The notes beneath the pieces were generated by a model. That model made no database searches. It saw only the letters and a list, made by a program, of their open reading frames with translations, and was not told the DNA's origin. 64,000 bases of DNA, from assembly GCF_000948415.1 (NCBI RefSeq), contig NZ_JYII01000012.1:310001-374000 (forward strand), in the 5' to 3' direction. The position numbers and the translations under genes were made by a program. Every line of letters starts with the position of its first letter. The stretch's first letter is position 1. The stretch comes from Thalassospira sp. HJ (GTDB taxonomy: Bacteria; Pseudomonadota; Alphaproteobacteria; Rhodospirillales; Thalassospiraceae). Positions 42,912-51,976 of this stretch are shown one piece after another.

Positions 42912-44321
42912 TTAGTGGGTCATGATCCGTTCCGGCCCCATCAGGGTCGTCGGAAGCCAGGTCGATATAGCCGGGACATAGGTGATCAGCACCAGGAATC
43001 CAAGCAGGATCAAAAGCCACGGGAAGGCGGCCTTGACGACCTTGAGCAACGGCATGCCGGTAATCCCCGATGTCACAAACAGGTTCAATCCGACCGGCGG
43101 CGTGATCATGCCGATTTCCATATTGACCACCATGATGATGCCCAGATGGATCGGATCAATGCCAAGCTGCATAGCAATCGGGAACAGGATTGGCGCCATG
43201 ATCAGAAGGATCGCGCTTGGTTCCATGAAGTTGCCGGCGATCAGCAGAACGATATTCACCACAATCAGGAAGCCCCATGCCGGAAGACCCCATCCAATGA
43301 TGGTTTCGGCAATGGTGTGCGGGATGCGTTCCGAGGTCAGAACATGGGCGAACAACATCGCGTTGGCGATGATGAACATCAGCATGATCGTGACTTTACC
43401 GGCATCCAAAAGGACGTGACGGATGTCCTTGTCAAACGGAAGCAAGGCAAGCGCCTTGCCCATTTGCGGCACGTTGTGTGCAATCAGGCTGCCGATTGAT
43501 TTGTTGCCACTTTCCGGCACCCAGGACAGTTCCTTGATCGGGCCCATGTCACGGTAAAACAGGACGGCGACAAACATGGCATAGAACGCTGCCACAGCCG
43601 CAGCTTCGGTCGGGGTGAAGACCCCGCCATAAATGCCGCCCATGATCAGGATCACGAGTAACAAACCACCCGATGCGGAAAACAGGGCGCTGCCCCATTC
43701 GCCGATGGTCGGACGCGGCTGGCTTGGCAGTTTCTTGATGCGGGCCACGATATAGATCGCCGTCATCAGCATCAGGCCAACCATAATGCCCGGGATAACA
43801 CCGCCCAGGAACATACGACCGACGGAAACCTCGGTCGCGGCAGCATAAACAACCATCACAATCGATGGCGGGATCAGGATGCCCAGCGTACCGGCATTAC
43901 AGATGACACCAGCCGCAAAGCTTTGCGGGTAGCCCGCGCGCACCATGCCGGCAATCACGATGGAACCGATGGCAACAACCGTCGCCGGGCTTGAACCCGA
44001 CACCGCAGCAAACAGCATGCAGGCCAGAACCGATGCCATGGCAAGACCACCGGGGAACCAGCCGACGGTATCAATGGCAAAGCGGATCAGACGCCGTGCA
44101 ACGCCGCCGGTCGACAGAAATGCCGATGCCAGAATGAAATAGGGAATGGCAAGAAGAGTGTAATGCTCCATCCCGCCAAAAAGCTTTTCTGCCAAGGTGG
44201 CAAGGCTGTCATCGCCAAACAGAAGAATGGTTGAAAGCGACGCAACACCCAGCGAGATCGCGATCGGTGCGCCAAATGCCATCAGGCCAAACAGCAGGAT
44301 AAACAGGAATGCAATCGTCAT
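42912..44321 (-). CDS. dctM: TRAP C4-dicarboxylate transporter large permease
   Basis: The 469-residue DctM protein shows about 12 hydrophobic segments and the signatures GLMAFGAPIAISLGVASL, AVSGSSPATVVAIGSIVIAG, NAGTLGILIPPSIVMVVYAA and MEIGMITPPVGLNLFVTSGI. A hydrophilic insert (about 245-300) is longer than in the malonate DctM at 14340-15656. GGGGGAGA precedes the ATG. With dctPQ upstream and dctBD beyond, it is the sodium-coupled uptake channel for succinate, fumarate and malate. Confidence 0.94.
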   Translation of the reverse strand: MTIAFLFILLFGLMAFGAPIAISLGVASLSTILLFGDDSLATLAEKLFGGMEHYTLLAIPYFILASAFLSTGGVARRLIRFAIDTVGWFPGGLAMASVLACMLFAAVSGSSPATVVAIGSIVIAGMVRAGYPQSFAAGVICNAGTLGILIPPSIVMVVYAAATEVSVGRMFLGGVIPGIMVGLMLMTAIYIVARIKKLPSQPRPTIGEWGSALFSASGGLLLVILIMGGIYGGVFTPTEAAAVAAFYAMFVAVLFYRDMGPIKELSWVPESGNKSIGSLIAHNVPQMGKALALLPFDKDIRHVLLDAGKVTIMLMFIIANAMLFAHVLTSERIPHTIAETIIGWGLPAWGFLIVVNIVLLIAGNFMEPSAILLIMAPILFPIAMQLGIDPIHLGIIMVVNMEIGMITPPVGLNLFVTSGITGMPLLKVVKAAFPWLLILLGFLVLITYVPAISTWLPTTLMGPERIMTH

Positions 44322-44343
44322 TTAAATGTCTCCCCCGTCCGGC

Positions 44344-44913
44344 TTATGATTTTGGCGTCGAAGCGGTGGCGGACTTGTCGTCATCCGCGGTGCTTGCGCC
44401 AAGTTGGTCGATGGCTTCACGGGCTTCGTCTGCCAGATTAAAGCCAACCTGTTTGCCGGTAATGATGCGCCAGCCAACCTGGGCCAGGCGGAATGCGAGC
44501 AGGGCCGCACCGACGGGCATGATGAGATAGACGAACCACAGCATGACCGGGCTATCTTCGGCTTCCATTTCAAGCATGTGGTTGAAGCTGACAAGCTCCC
44601 ACCCGCCAATGATCAGCCAGCTTGAATACAGAATGCCGGCCGCGACGACGATCAGACCGATGACGCGCTGGGCATTCTTGGGGAACAGGCGAACCAGGGC
44701 ATCAACACCGATGTGTGACCCAACCTTCACCCCATAGGACATGCCAAACAGGATCAGCCAGGCAAACAGAAATTCGGTGATTTCCAGCGCCCAGGTCAGG
44801 CCGGAATTGAAAACATAACGCATGATGACGTTTACAAAGGTAAGCGACGTCATGGCGGCGAGCAGGAGGGCAATAATGCCCTCCTCCAGCCGGTTAACGA
44901 CCGTTGAGATCAT
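44344..44913 (-). CDS. dctQ: TRAP C4-dicarboxylate transporter small permease
   Basis: A 189-residue protein with four transmembrane segments and the DctQ pattern MRYVFNSGLTWALEITEFLFAW (first part) then GVKVGSHIGVDALVRLF. It bridges DctP and DctM in the inner membrane. AAAGGA lies before the ATG at 44913. dctM begins 22 bases downstream. The C-terminal tail (about 160-189) is polar and Ser/Thr-rich. Confidence 0.93.
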   Translation of the reverse strand: MISTVVNRLEEGIIALLLAAMTSLTFVNVIMRYVFNSGLTWALEITEFLFAWLILFGMSYGVKVGSHIGVDALVRLFPKNAQRVIGLIVVAAGILYSSWLIIGGWELVSFNHMLEMEAEDSPVMLWFVYLIMPVGAALLAFRLAQVGWRIITGKQVGFNLADEAREAIDQLGASTADDDKSATASTPKS

Positions 44914-44960
44914 CGTAAACGGTCCTTTTCCGATGATGTTGGATTGGAAACGGTGCGGTA

Positions 44961-45953
44961 TCAGTTACACGCAGCAGCAGCGTCGATGATGTCCTGACCG
45001 ATATCGTCGGCGAACTCATCCCAGACCGGTTTGACGGCGTCACGCCATGCGGCGAACTCGGCATCGGTCAGCTGCAGAACTTCGGTTTCACCGGAATCGA
45101 TCACTGCCTGACGCTGTTCTGCGGTCAGATCCGCCGACAGGTTATTGGCATATTCGGATGCTTCGTTCATCGCCTGTGCCAGACCTTCGCGGATTTCCGG
45201 ATCCAGACCGTCCCACCATTTGGTCGAGGTCACGACCATATAGTCGAGCAGGCCGTGGTTGGACTCGCTGATATAGTCCTGAACTTCGAAGAACTTCTTG
45301 GAATAGATGTTCGACCAGGTGTTTTCCTGACCATCAACAACACCGGTCTGAAGCGCGGAATAGGTTTCCGAGAACGCCATTTTCTGCGGAACGGCATCGA
45401 CCGCTTCGAACTGGGCGGCAATGACGTCAGAAGACTGAATACGGAATTTCAGACCTTCGGCATCGCTGGGCATGCGAAGCGGCTTGTTGGCCGAAAGCTG
45501 TTTCAGGCCGTTGTGCCAGTAGCCAACACCGGTCAGGCCTTTGGACGACATTGCGTTCAGCAGTTCCTGACCTTTTTCACCGTTCTGGAAGCAGGAAACC
45601 GCATCCATGTCCTTGAACAGGAACGGAAGGTCATAGACCTGAAGCTGTTTGGTCCATTTGCCGAATTTCGCAAGCGACGGTGCGCCGAACTGAACGTCAC
45701 CGCGCAGAATGGCGGCAAGAACCTTGCTGTCATCAAACAGCTGCGAGTTAGGATAAATCTCGATCTTGACCTTCTCGCCGAGAATTTCTTCAGCGCGTTT
45801 TTTAAAGAAGTCGGCACCCTGGCCTTTCGGGGTGTTCGGCGCAACAACGTGCGCGAACTTGATCACTTCCTGTGCGGAAGCGGCAAGGTTGGACCCCAGA
45901 AGTGCTGCGGCAGCAACGCCGGCAGCAAGAATGCTTTTGCTGATAGGACGCAT
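44961..45953 (-). CDS. dctP: TRAP C4-dicarboxylate-binding periplasmic protein
   Basis: The 330-residue protein has a signal peptide (about 1-27, ending NLAASAQEV). Family signatures include HVVAPNTPKGQGADFFKKRAE, the substrate-contact stretch LKFRIQSSDVIAAQFEA with its conserved arginine, and TYSALQTGVVDGQENTWSN. It binds C4-dicarboxylates in the periplasm. ATG 45953 has AGGGAG eight bases upstream; a TTG at 45956 is not needed. A consensus sigma-54 promoter lies about 95 bases upstream. Confidence 0.94.
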   Translation of the reverse strand: MRPISKSILAAGVAAAALLGSNLAASAQEVIKFAHVVAPNTPKGQGADFFKKRAEEILGEKVKIEIYPNSQLFDDSKVLAAILRGDVQFGAPSLAKFGKWTKQLQVYDLPFLFKDMDAVSCFQNGEKGQELLNAMSSKGLTGVGYWHNGLKQLSANKPLRMPSDAEGLKFRIQSSDVIAAQFEAVDAVPQKMAFSETYSALQTGVVDGQENTWSNIYSKKFFEVQDYISESNHGLLDYMVVTSTKWWDGLDPEIREGLAQAMNEASEYANNLSADLTAEQRQAVIDSGETEVLQLTDAEFAAWRDAVKPVWDEFADDIGQDIIDAAAACN

Positions 45954-46046
45954 CAATACGTCTCCCTTGATTGAATTAATCTGTTTTCCCGTTAGCGCGC
46001 CTTTTTGGCGTCGTTCTAAAACGCCGTTTGGCGCTGTGCCGTAATC

Positions 46047-46062
46047 AGCAAGCAGCGGGCCA
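46047..46062 (-). promoter_or_regulatory. Sigma-54 promoter of dctPQM
   Basis: Read on the minus strand: TGGCCCG-CTGC-TTGCT, the full -24/-12 consensus (TGGCNCG-N4-TTGCW). It points to dctP. DctD, encoded just upstream, carries the GAFTGA loop needed to activate such a promoter. Confidence 0.88.
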
Positions 46063-46181
46063 GTTCGAGGGAGGTGACGAATGTATAATTATATCAATGC
46101 GATAAGTTCAATTTCACATTGTTGCGGCGCAGCAAATCTGGTCGCGTATGTTTGTGATTTCACTCACTTTTTTGGGGTGAG

Positions 46182-46199
46182 TGTGTGGTAGTTCACACA
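46182..46199. promoter_or_regulatory. Probable DctD upstream activator site
   Basis: TGTGTG-GTAGTT-CACACA is a perfect inverted repeat centred about 135 bases upstream of the sigma-54 element, a typical enhancer distance. GTGATTTCAC at 46154-46163 may be a second, smaller site. Confidence 0.6.
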
Positions 46200-46250
46200 T
46201 GATCTTGCCCGTTTGGTCACAGGCACCGGGCGTTGATGAAGGCAGGGCAC

Positions 46251-46275
46251 AAAAAAGCCCGTCTAATTGACGGGC
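46251..46275 (-). terminator. Terminator overlapping the dctD stop
   Basis: On the minus strand GCCCGTC and GACGGGC flank AATTA and are followed by TTTTTT. The dctD stop TAG lies at the loop. Confidence 0.85.
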
Positions 46276-47639
46276 TCTTGGTCGTTGGTGCTGCGCGGTC
46301 GCCGGAACTCGGCCGGGATGATGTTGTATTTGGTCAGCTTGTCATAAAACGTCTTGCGCGGGACGCCAAGGGCCGTGACGGTTGCGGTAACATTGCCACC
46401 ATGTTCACGAAGGGCTTCGGTGATCAGGCTTTTTTCAAACGCCTCGACCTGCTGGGGCAGGGGGACGCCATAATTCTCTTCGCCGTCCTCGCTGGTTGCC
46501 AGCGGATCAAGCCCCAGAACGCGGCGTTCGGCAGCATTGCGCAATTCACGGACATTGCCCGGCCAGTCATAGGCATTAAAGCGTGCCATTTCCGCAGGCG
46601 TAATCGGGGCGACGGTGCGATCAAAACGCTTGGCCGCATCGCGGGTGAAATATTCAAACAACAGCGCGATATCATCCTTGCGATCACGGAGTGGCGGGAT
46701 GTGCAGCTGTACGACGTTGAGCCGATAATAAAGGTCTTCACGAAATTCACCGCGGGCGGATGCGGCGCGCAGATCGACCTTGGTCGCGGCAACCACGCGG
46801 AGATCAATCGGCAGGACCCGGTTTGATCCCAGACGTTCAAGGGCGCGTTCCTGCAAGACGCGCAAAAGCTTGATCTGCAGGGCAAGTGGCATGCTTTCGA
46901 TTTCATCAAGGAACAGCGTGCCCTTATCGGCAAACTCGAACTTGCCGATGCGTTTGTGATCAGCACCGGTAAAGGCGCCGGCTTCGTGGCCAAACAGTTC
47001 GGATTCAATCAGATGTTCGGGCATGCCGCCGCAATTGACCGCGACAAACGGGCCAGGACGGCCCGACATTTCATGCAGGTTGCGCGCAATCACTTCCTTG
47101 CCCGATCCGGTTTCGCCGTTGATCAGGACATGGGCATTGGTGCTCGCCACATTGCCAATCAGTGTGCGGAGCTTTTCCATCGCCGGATTACGGCCAATGA
47201 AGTCGGATGCGTTTTTCGAATGGCGGGCCAACTCGATCTTGAGGGTGCGGTTTTCAAGGACAAGCGCACGGTGGCTCATCGCGCGACGTGTGATGTCGAT
47301 AAACAGATCCGGGGCATAGGGCTTTTCGATGAAGTCAAACGCGCCGTCATGCATGGCCTGCACGGCGGTGGCGACATCACCATGGCCGGTGACCAGAATA
47401 ACCGGCATTTCCGCATCAATCTTTTTGACCTCGGACAGCAGGTCCAAGCCATCCATCTTTGGCATGCGAATGTCGGAAATTACCACACCCGGCCAGCCTT
47501 TTTTCAGGCGTTCAATCGCGGATGGGGCATCGGCGAAGACTTCGACTGCGATATCGGCAAGCTCAAAGGTTTGCTGTGCGGCTTCACGCACATCTTCATC
47601 ATCATCAACAAACAGAACGCATTCGGCGCTGGTGGACAC
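46263..47639 (-). CDS. dctD: Sigma-54-dependent response regulator of C4-dicarboxylate transport
   Basis: The 458-residue protein has a receiver domain (about 5-120; VLFVDDDEDV, phospho-acceptor Asp56 in VISDIRMPKMDG). An AAA+ domain follows with Walker A GETGSGKE (about 175-182), GAFTGA (about 221-226) for sigma-54 contact, and LFLDEIESMP. A Fis-type helix-turn-helix closes it (GNVTATVTALGVPRKTFYDK). It activates dctPQM through the sigma-54 promoter at 46047-46062. GTG 47639 with AAGGAT upstream is my chosen start; TTG 47678 is another. It is translationally close to dctB. Confidence 0.94.
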   Translation of the reverse strand: MSTSAECVLFVDDDEDVREAAQQTFELADIAVEVFADAPSAIERLKKGWPGVVISDIRMPKMDGLDLLSEVKKIDAEMPVILVTGHGDVATAVQAMHDGAFDFIEKPYAPDLFIDITRRAMSHRALVLENRTLKIELARHSKNASDFIGRNPAMEKLRTLIGNVASTNAHVLINGETGSGKEVIARNLHEMSGRPGPFVAVNCGGMPEHLIESELFGHEAGAFTGADHKRIGKFEFADKGTLFLDEIESMPLALQIKLLRVLQERALERLGSNRVLPIDLRVVAATKVDLRAASARGEFREDLYYRLNVVQLHIPPLRDRKDDIALLFEYFTRDAAKRFDRTVAPITPAEMARFNAYDWPGNVRELRNAAERRVLGLDPLATSEDGEENYGVPLPQQVEAFEKSLITEALREHGGNVTATVTALGVPRKTFYDKLTKYNIIPAEFRRPRSTNDQEPVN

Positions 47640-47686
47640 TGGCTTATCCTTTGACCCGATTGGTCGATCAGAGGACAAATTTCGTG

Positions 47687-49690
47687 TCAGCCCTGATCGT
47701 GATGATCTGCAAGGTGTGTGTGGGTTTCTGCCGGTGTTTTAGCAGCCGTGAAGTCCGGCGTCGAGATGCTGTTTTCCGCGGCGATTTCACCGGGGCCTTC
47801 ATAGCGAAGCTCGATGATAAAGGATGCACCGCCTTGCGGGCGGTTTTCCGCACGGATCGTGCCGCCAAAGCTTCGGATGATGCCATAACAGATTGACAGG
47901 CCCAGCCCCAAACCATCGCCAAACGGCTTGGTGGTAAAGAACGGATCAAACAGCTTGGGCAGGTTATCTGGCAAAATGCCGTGCCCGTTATCATTGACCT
48001 TCACAATCACACGGTCATCGCCGCCCGTGATTGAGATGTCGATTTCGGGATCGGCAACATTCTGACAGGCATCAGCCGCGTTGTTGACCAGATTGGTAAA
48101 GACCTGGGTTAGCTGATTGGCCTCGGCAATGACGGGTTTGATATCGCCGTGCTGTTGCAAGGTGATGTTTTCGACACCAGCCCGTCCTGTCTCAAGCGCC
48201 AGATCGATGGCCATTTGCATCTGGGCCGGGACATCGACCGGATGGTTGTCCTGCTCCGGGCGGCGTGAAAAGGTTTTGAGATTGCCGGTAATCCGGCCCA
48301 TGCGGTCGGTCAGTTCCGAAATGCGCTGCAGGTTGCGGTTCGCGGTTTCATCATTACCGCGGGCAATGAATTTCAACGCGTTTTCCGCATAGTTTCGAAT
48401 GGCGGTCAGCGGCTGGTTGATTTCGTGCGCGATGCCGGCTGACATCTGACCAAGGGCGGCAAGCTTGCTGGTTTGAACCAGTTCGGCTTGTGCTGTGCGC
48501 AGCGCATCTTCGGTACGGGACCGTTCGTTGATTTCTTCTGCCAGACGCTGGTTGGTGTTCATAAGGTCGGTCGTGCGCAGGCGGACCTGTCGTTCCAGTT
48601 CGCGCTGTGACCAGTCGCGAATTTCAAGCTGTTCGAGCATCGCACGCCGGCGCTGCAGGATAATGAAAATCAGACCGGTCAGAATGATATGCGCCGCCCC
48701 ACCCATGACGCCGGCACTGATCACGGAACGATCGAGTACCGATTTGTTGGTCAGCAGAAACATCCGCCAGCCCTGTTTGGGAAGGGTGCTTGCCGTCACC
48801 AGATAAGTGGTCTTATCGGGTGTTGCCGGGCGGGTCTGCAATGTGCCGGTCGCTTGTTCGCGGGTTTCGGCATCGATGTCTTGCGCAACCGGACCAAGGC
48901 TGAGCGTTGCCGGGCTGTCATCGACTGGCCATTCGCCATCAAGCAACGGCATGGGTTCCAGCGGATAATTGCCATATTTGCGCGACGCGATCAGGCGCGG
49001 GCGGTCCTTGCTATCGAGCCCTGCAAGATCACGGAACCGCCAATCAAGATTGGATGAAATGATGACGATGCCGTTCTCATCGGTGACCAGAACGCTTTCG
49101 CTGCCGCGTGCCCAGCGCTGCACAAGTGCTTCAAGATGGGTTTTGACCACCATTGCCCCGGCAAAGTTCGTGCCGTCCGGGCGCACCGGGTGGGAGATGT
49201 AATAGCCCGGCACGTTGGACGTGATTCCGAAGGCAAAGTAATGCCCGGTCAGGCCGCTTTTGGCCTGCTGGAAATAGGGGCGGAAGGAAAAGTTGCGACC
49301 GATAAAGGATGCATCACTGTTCCAGTTGCTCGCCGCCAGCGTCTCGCCATTGCGATCCATGAAGTAGATGTCTGATGCGCCACTGTCCGCGGCCAGCTTT
49401 TCAAGATAGATATTTACCGCCCCGGCGTTCTCGGGATCGGCATGCAATGCAAGGTCAATGATGCGTTTGCCCGATGCCAGCGTGATCGGAAGGTATTCAT
49501 GTTCCTTGATCGCGCCCTGCAGGTTGGAACGATACAGCTCAAGCTTGTTGCGCCCGTCCTCGGTAATGTCGATCAGCTTTGCTTCCTGCCAGAACGTGGT
49601 CACCAGCCACACCGTGACTGGTAGCAGCACCAGCAGGGCACAGAGGACTATTCTTGATGTTCTTTTGACTGAGACCGAGGTGCTGAGCAT
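47687..49690 (-). CDS. dctB: Sensor histidine kinase of C4-dicarboxylate transport
   Basis: A 667-residue kinase. Membrane helix at about 12-35, a large periplasmic sensor domain of the double-Cache/DctB type (about 40-325), a second helix (IILTGLIFIILQRR), then a coiled region, the H-box SAGIAHEINQPLTAIRNYAE, and an ATPase domain with VKVNDNGHGILPDNLPKLFD and GDGLGLGLSICYGI. It senses external C4-dicarboxylates and phosphorylates DctD, whose gene follows within 48 bases. ATG 49690 with GGAT upstream is chosen; GTG 49699 is possible. Confidence 0.94.
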   Translation of the reverse strand: MLSTSVSVKRTSRIVLCALLVLLPVTVWLVTTFWQEAKLIDITEDGRNKLELYRSNLQGAIKEHEYLPITLASGKRIIDLALHADPENAGAVNIYLEKLAADSGASDIYFMDRNGETLAASNWNSDASFIGRNFSFRPYFQQAKSGLTGHYFAFGITSNVPGYYISHPVRPDGTNFAGAMVVKTHLEALVQRWARGSESVLVTDENGIVIISSNLDWRFRDLAGLDSKDRPRLIASRKYGNYPLEPMPLLDGEWPVDDSPATLSLGPVAQDIDAETREQATGTLQTRPATPDKTTYLVTASTLPKQGWRMFLLTNKSVLDRSVISAGVMGGAAHIILTGLIFIILQRRRAMLEQLEIRDWSQRELERQVRLRTTDLMNTNQRLAEEINERSRTEDALRTAQAELVQTSKLAALGQMSAGIAHEINQPLTAIRNYAENALKFIARGNDETANRNLQRISELTDRMGRITGNLKTFSRRPEQDNHPVDVPAQMQMAIDLALETGRAGVENITLQQHGDIKPVIAEANQLTQVFTNLVNNAADACQNVADPEIDISITGGDDRVIVKVNDNGHGILPDNLPKLFDPFFTTKPFGDGLGLGLSICYGIIRSFGGTIRAENRPQGGASFIIELRYEGPGEIAAENSISTPDFTAAKTPAETHTHLADHHDQG

Positions 49691-49944
49691 TCTATCCACG
49701 TTGGCATTAGGCGACAGGCTTTGGTGGCCTATTCGTTAGGGTTGGTTTTTGTCCCCTTACAGGTGGGGCGCCGGGATTAGATTACAAAAAGATTTCAAAG
49801 CCCAGCGTAAATTTACGTGATGGTTCTCACGCTTGATAATCATCTGATCAGGTTGTACCAATCAGAGGCATAACCACCGGATTTTCGCGCCACCTGTGTG
49901 GCCCGCCGATCAAGCCCGAACAACCTGTCAGGAAAGTTCCCTGC

Positions 49945-50949
49945 ATGAGCGATGAAGACACACATCTGATCTGGGTCTTGGCCGATGACCGGACCGGTAA
50001 TGTCAATCAATGCCTTGGGGTTGCCGAAGCACTGGCACAACCCTTCAAGCGGATTGATATCGGTTTCACGAAATCTGTGCGTCTTCCCAATTTTATTCGC
50101 AGAACCAGCCTGATCGGTATTGATGAGGCATCTCGCCGTCGCCTTGTTGCGCCCTGGCCGGACCTTGTTATTTGTTGCGGGCGGCGTTCTGCGCCGGTGG
50201 CCCGCTGGATCAAGAAACAAAGTCGCGGACACACCCGGATTTGCATCATCATGCGCCCGGATGGCGGGGAAAATGCGTTTGATCTGATCGCAGTACCTGC
50301 CCATGACCGGTCCGTCATTCGCGAAAATATCGTCGAGATCCCCGGTGCCCCGCACCGCGTGACGGAAAGCCGTCTTCTGGTCGAGGCCGATAAATGGCGT
50401 CCGCATTTCAAGGGCCTTCCGGAACCAAAATTTGCCCTGATCATTGGAGGTAGTACCAAACGAACGACCTTTACCAAGGATATGGCAGAACAGCTGATCG
50501 ACAAGGCGGTCGCGGCGGCAAAGGTCGTTGATGGCTCCTTGCTGGTTACGACCAGCCGTCGCACCGGTATCGAAAACGAAGCCCTGATTGCCGAGCGACT
50601 GGCAACGTCGGGCGTTCCCTATCATCTGCATGACTGGACATCACAGGCAGAGAACCCGTATTTCGGCTATCTTGCCCTTGCTGATGTGAAGATCGTAACC
50701 AGTGATTCGGTTTCCATGTGCTGCGAAGCAGCTGCAGCACCGGGCGGGGTTTATATCTTTGATCCGGATGGATTGGCCAACAAGCGGCATAAACGTCTGC
50801 ATCACAGTCTTTATGAAGGCGGCTATGCCCGTCCGCTCTTGCCAGATACCGAACTGGTGCCGTTCAAGCACCCGTCCTTGCAGCCGGCACGCATGGTTGC
50901 GCAGCGCTGTCTGGAGCTGCTTGGCGCGCCTGCCCATCAGGATAGGTGA
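49945..50949 (+). CDS. ELM1-like protein (mitochondrial fission ELM1 family)
   Basis: The 334-residue protein fits the DUF1022/ELM1 family: LADDRTGNVNQCLGVAEAL near the N-terminus, PDLVICCGRRSAPVARWI (about 72-89), ALIIGGSTKRTTFTKDMAEQ, and a C-terminal VTSDSVSMCCEAAAA with the glycosyltransferase-B-like pattern. Plant ELM1 recruits fission dynamin; bacterial members have no known role and may be GT-B-fold nucleotide-sugar enzymes. AGGAAA lies before ATG 49945. It is divergent from dctB. Confidence 0.87.
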   Translation: MSDEDTHLIWVLADDRTGNVNQCLGVAEALAQPFKRIDIGFTKSVRLPNFIRRTSLIGIDEASRRRLVAPWPDLVICCGRRSAPVARWIKKQSRGHTRICIIMRPDGGENAFDLIAVPAHDRSVIRENIVEIPGAPHRVTESRLLVEADKWRPHFKGLPEPKFALIIGGSTKRTTFTKDMAEQLIDKAVAAAKVVDGSLLVTTSRRTGIENEALIAERLATSGVPYHLHDWTSQAENPYFGYLALADVKIVTSDSVSMCCEAAAAPGGVYIFDPDGLANKRHKRLHHSLYEGGYARPLLPDTELVPFKHPSLQPARMVAQRCLELLGAPAHQDR

Positions 50950-51018
50950 TAACACCTTGTTTTATCGGGGGCTGTAAGGTCTATTCGTGGGCTGCCACCA
51001 CCAAGGAAATTCGCCCCA

Positions 51019-51969
51019 ATGTCCTCGTCCGTTTCAAACCCCGCTAGCACGCGTTCACCAGGTGCACCGCAATTGTTTCCGCGTCATGTCGCGGTGATGG
51101 TTTTGGCGGTTGTTGCCTGCTGCTTTGCAGGCAACCATGTTGCGGCACGGCTGGCGTTTGAAAATGGCACGGGGTTGCTGCTGGCGATTTTGTGCCGCTC
51201 AGGCGTCGCGCTGTCGATTCTGATGGCGATTGTCTTTTTCAAGCGCCATTCCATCCGGCTGCCGCGCGGCCTTGGGCGTTGGCAGTTGGTTCTGGGGCTG
51301 ATGATCACGATCCAGAGCCTGTGTCTTTATTCCGCCGTCGCCCGTGTGCCGGTGGCACTGGCGCTGCTTACAGCCAATACGTTTCCAATCATTCTGGCCC
51401 TTTTGACCTGGGGTCTTGGTGGACCGCGCCCGACGCTGCGCGCAGCTGGCTTGATGTTGTTCATCCTGTCCGGGCTTGTATTAGCCCTTGATTTGCCGGC
51501 CATTCTGGGCGGTGGGGTTGAAGTTACACCCAGTTGGTGGCTGGGTATTGGCTTTGCCTTGGCTTCAGCGACGGTTCTTTCTGTGGCATTCTGGGTGACT
51601 GATCACAAGCTGGCCGGGATCAACGGACCGGTGCGGTCCATGTTCACCATGGTGGTTGTTTTCATTTCCATGATCATTGCCGGGCTCGGAGATATCGTGC
51701 CTGGGGGTATGGTGCTGCCGAATGCGACGCCCGGATGGATTGGGCTTGCAGCCCTGATGGTGCTATATGGCATTGCGTTTGCGGTCCTGTTCATTAACGT
51801 CCCGCGCCTTGATATGGCGCGCAATGCATCGGTGATGAATATGGAGCCGATCGCAACATTGCTGTTTGGCTGGGTCATTCTGGGGCAGATGATCAGCCCG
51901 ATCCAGATGCTGGGTGGTCTGGTTGTGGTCAGCGGCATTGTCATCCTGACATTGCGCAAGAGTACGTGA
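51019..51969 (+). CDS. EamA/DMT-family transporter
   Basis: A 316-residue protein with ten hydrophobic helices in two EamA repeats. CFAGNHVAARLAFENGTGLL opens the first; LYSAVARVPVALALLTANTF closes it; YGIAFAVLFINVPRLDMARN and SVMNMEPIATLLFGWVILGQ mark the second. DMT transporters export amino acids or metabolites; the substrate is unknown. AAGGAA precedes the ATG. The divergent LysR gene ends only seven bases away (convergent), so it is not its obvious regulator. Confidence 0.9.
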   Translation: MSSSVSNPASTRSPGAPQLFPRHVAVMVLAVVACCFAGNHVAARLAFENGTGLLLAILCRSGVALSILMAIVFFKRHSIRLPRGLGRWQLVLGLMITIQSLCLYSAVARVPVALALLTANTFPIILALLTWGLGGPRPTLRAAGLMLFILSGLVLALDLPAILGGGVEVTPSWWLGIGFALASATVLSVAFWVTDHKLAGINGPVRSMFTMVVVFISMIIAGLGDIVPGGMVLPNATPGWIGLAALMVLYGIAFAVLFINVPRLDMARNASVMNMEPIATLLFGWVILGQMISPIQMLGGLVVVSGIVILTLRKST

Positions 51970-51976
51970 TTTTGCG

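Noticed and set aside
44914-44960. Possible stem-loop between dctP and dctQ
   Set aside because: Only a weak, broken pairing can be drawn.
49840-50631. 263-codon minus-strand frame opposite the ELM1-like gene
   Set aside because: Shadow; the plus-strand product has clear family motifs.
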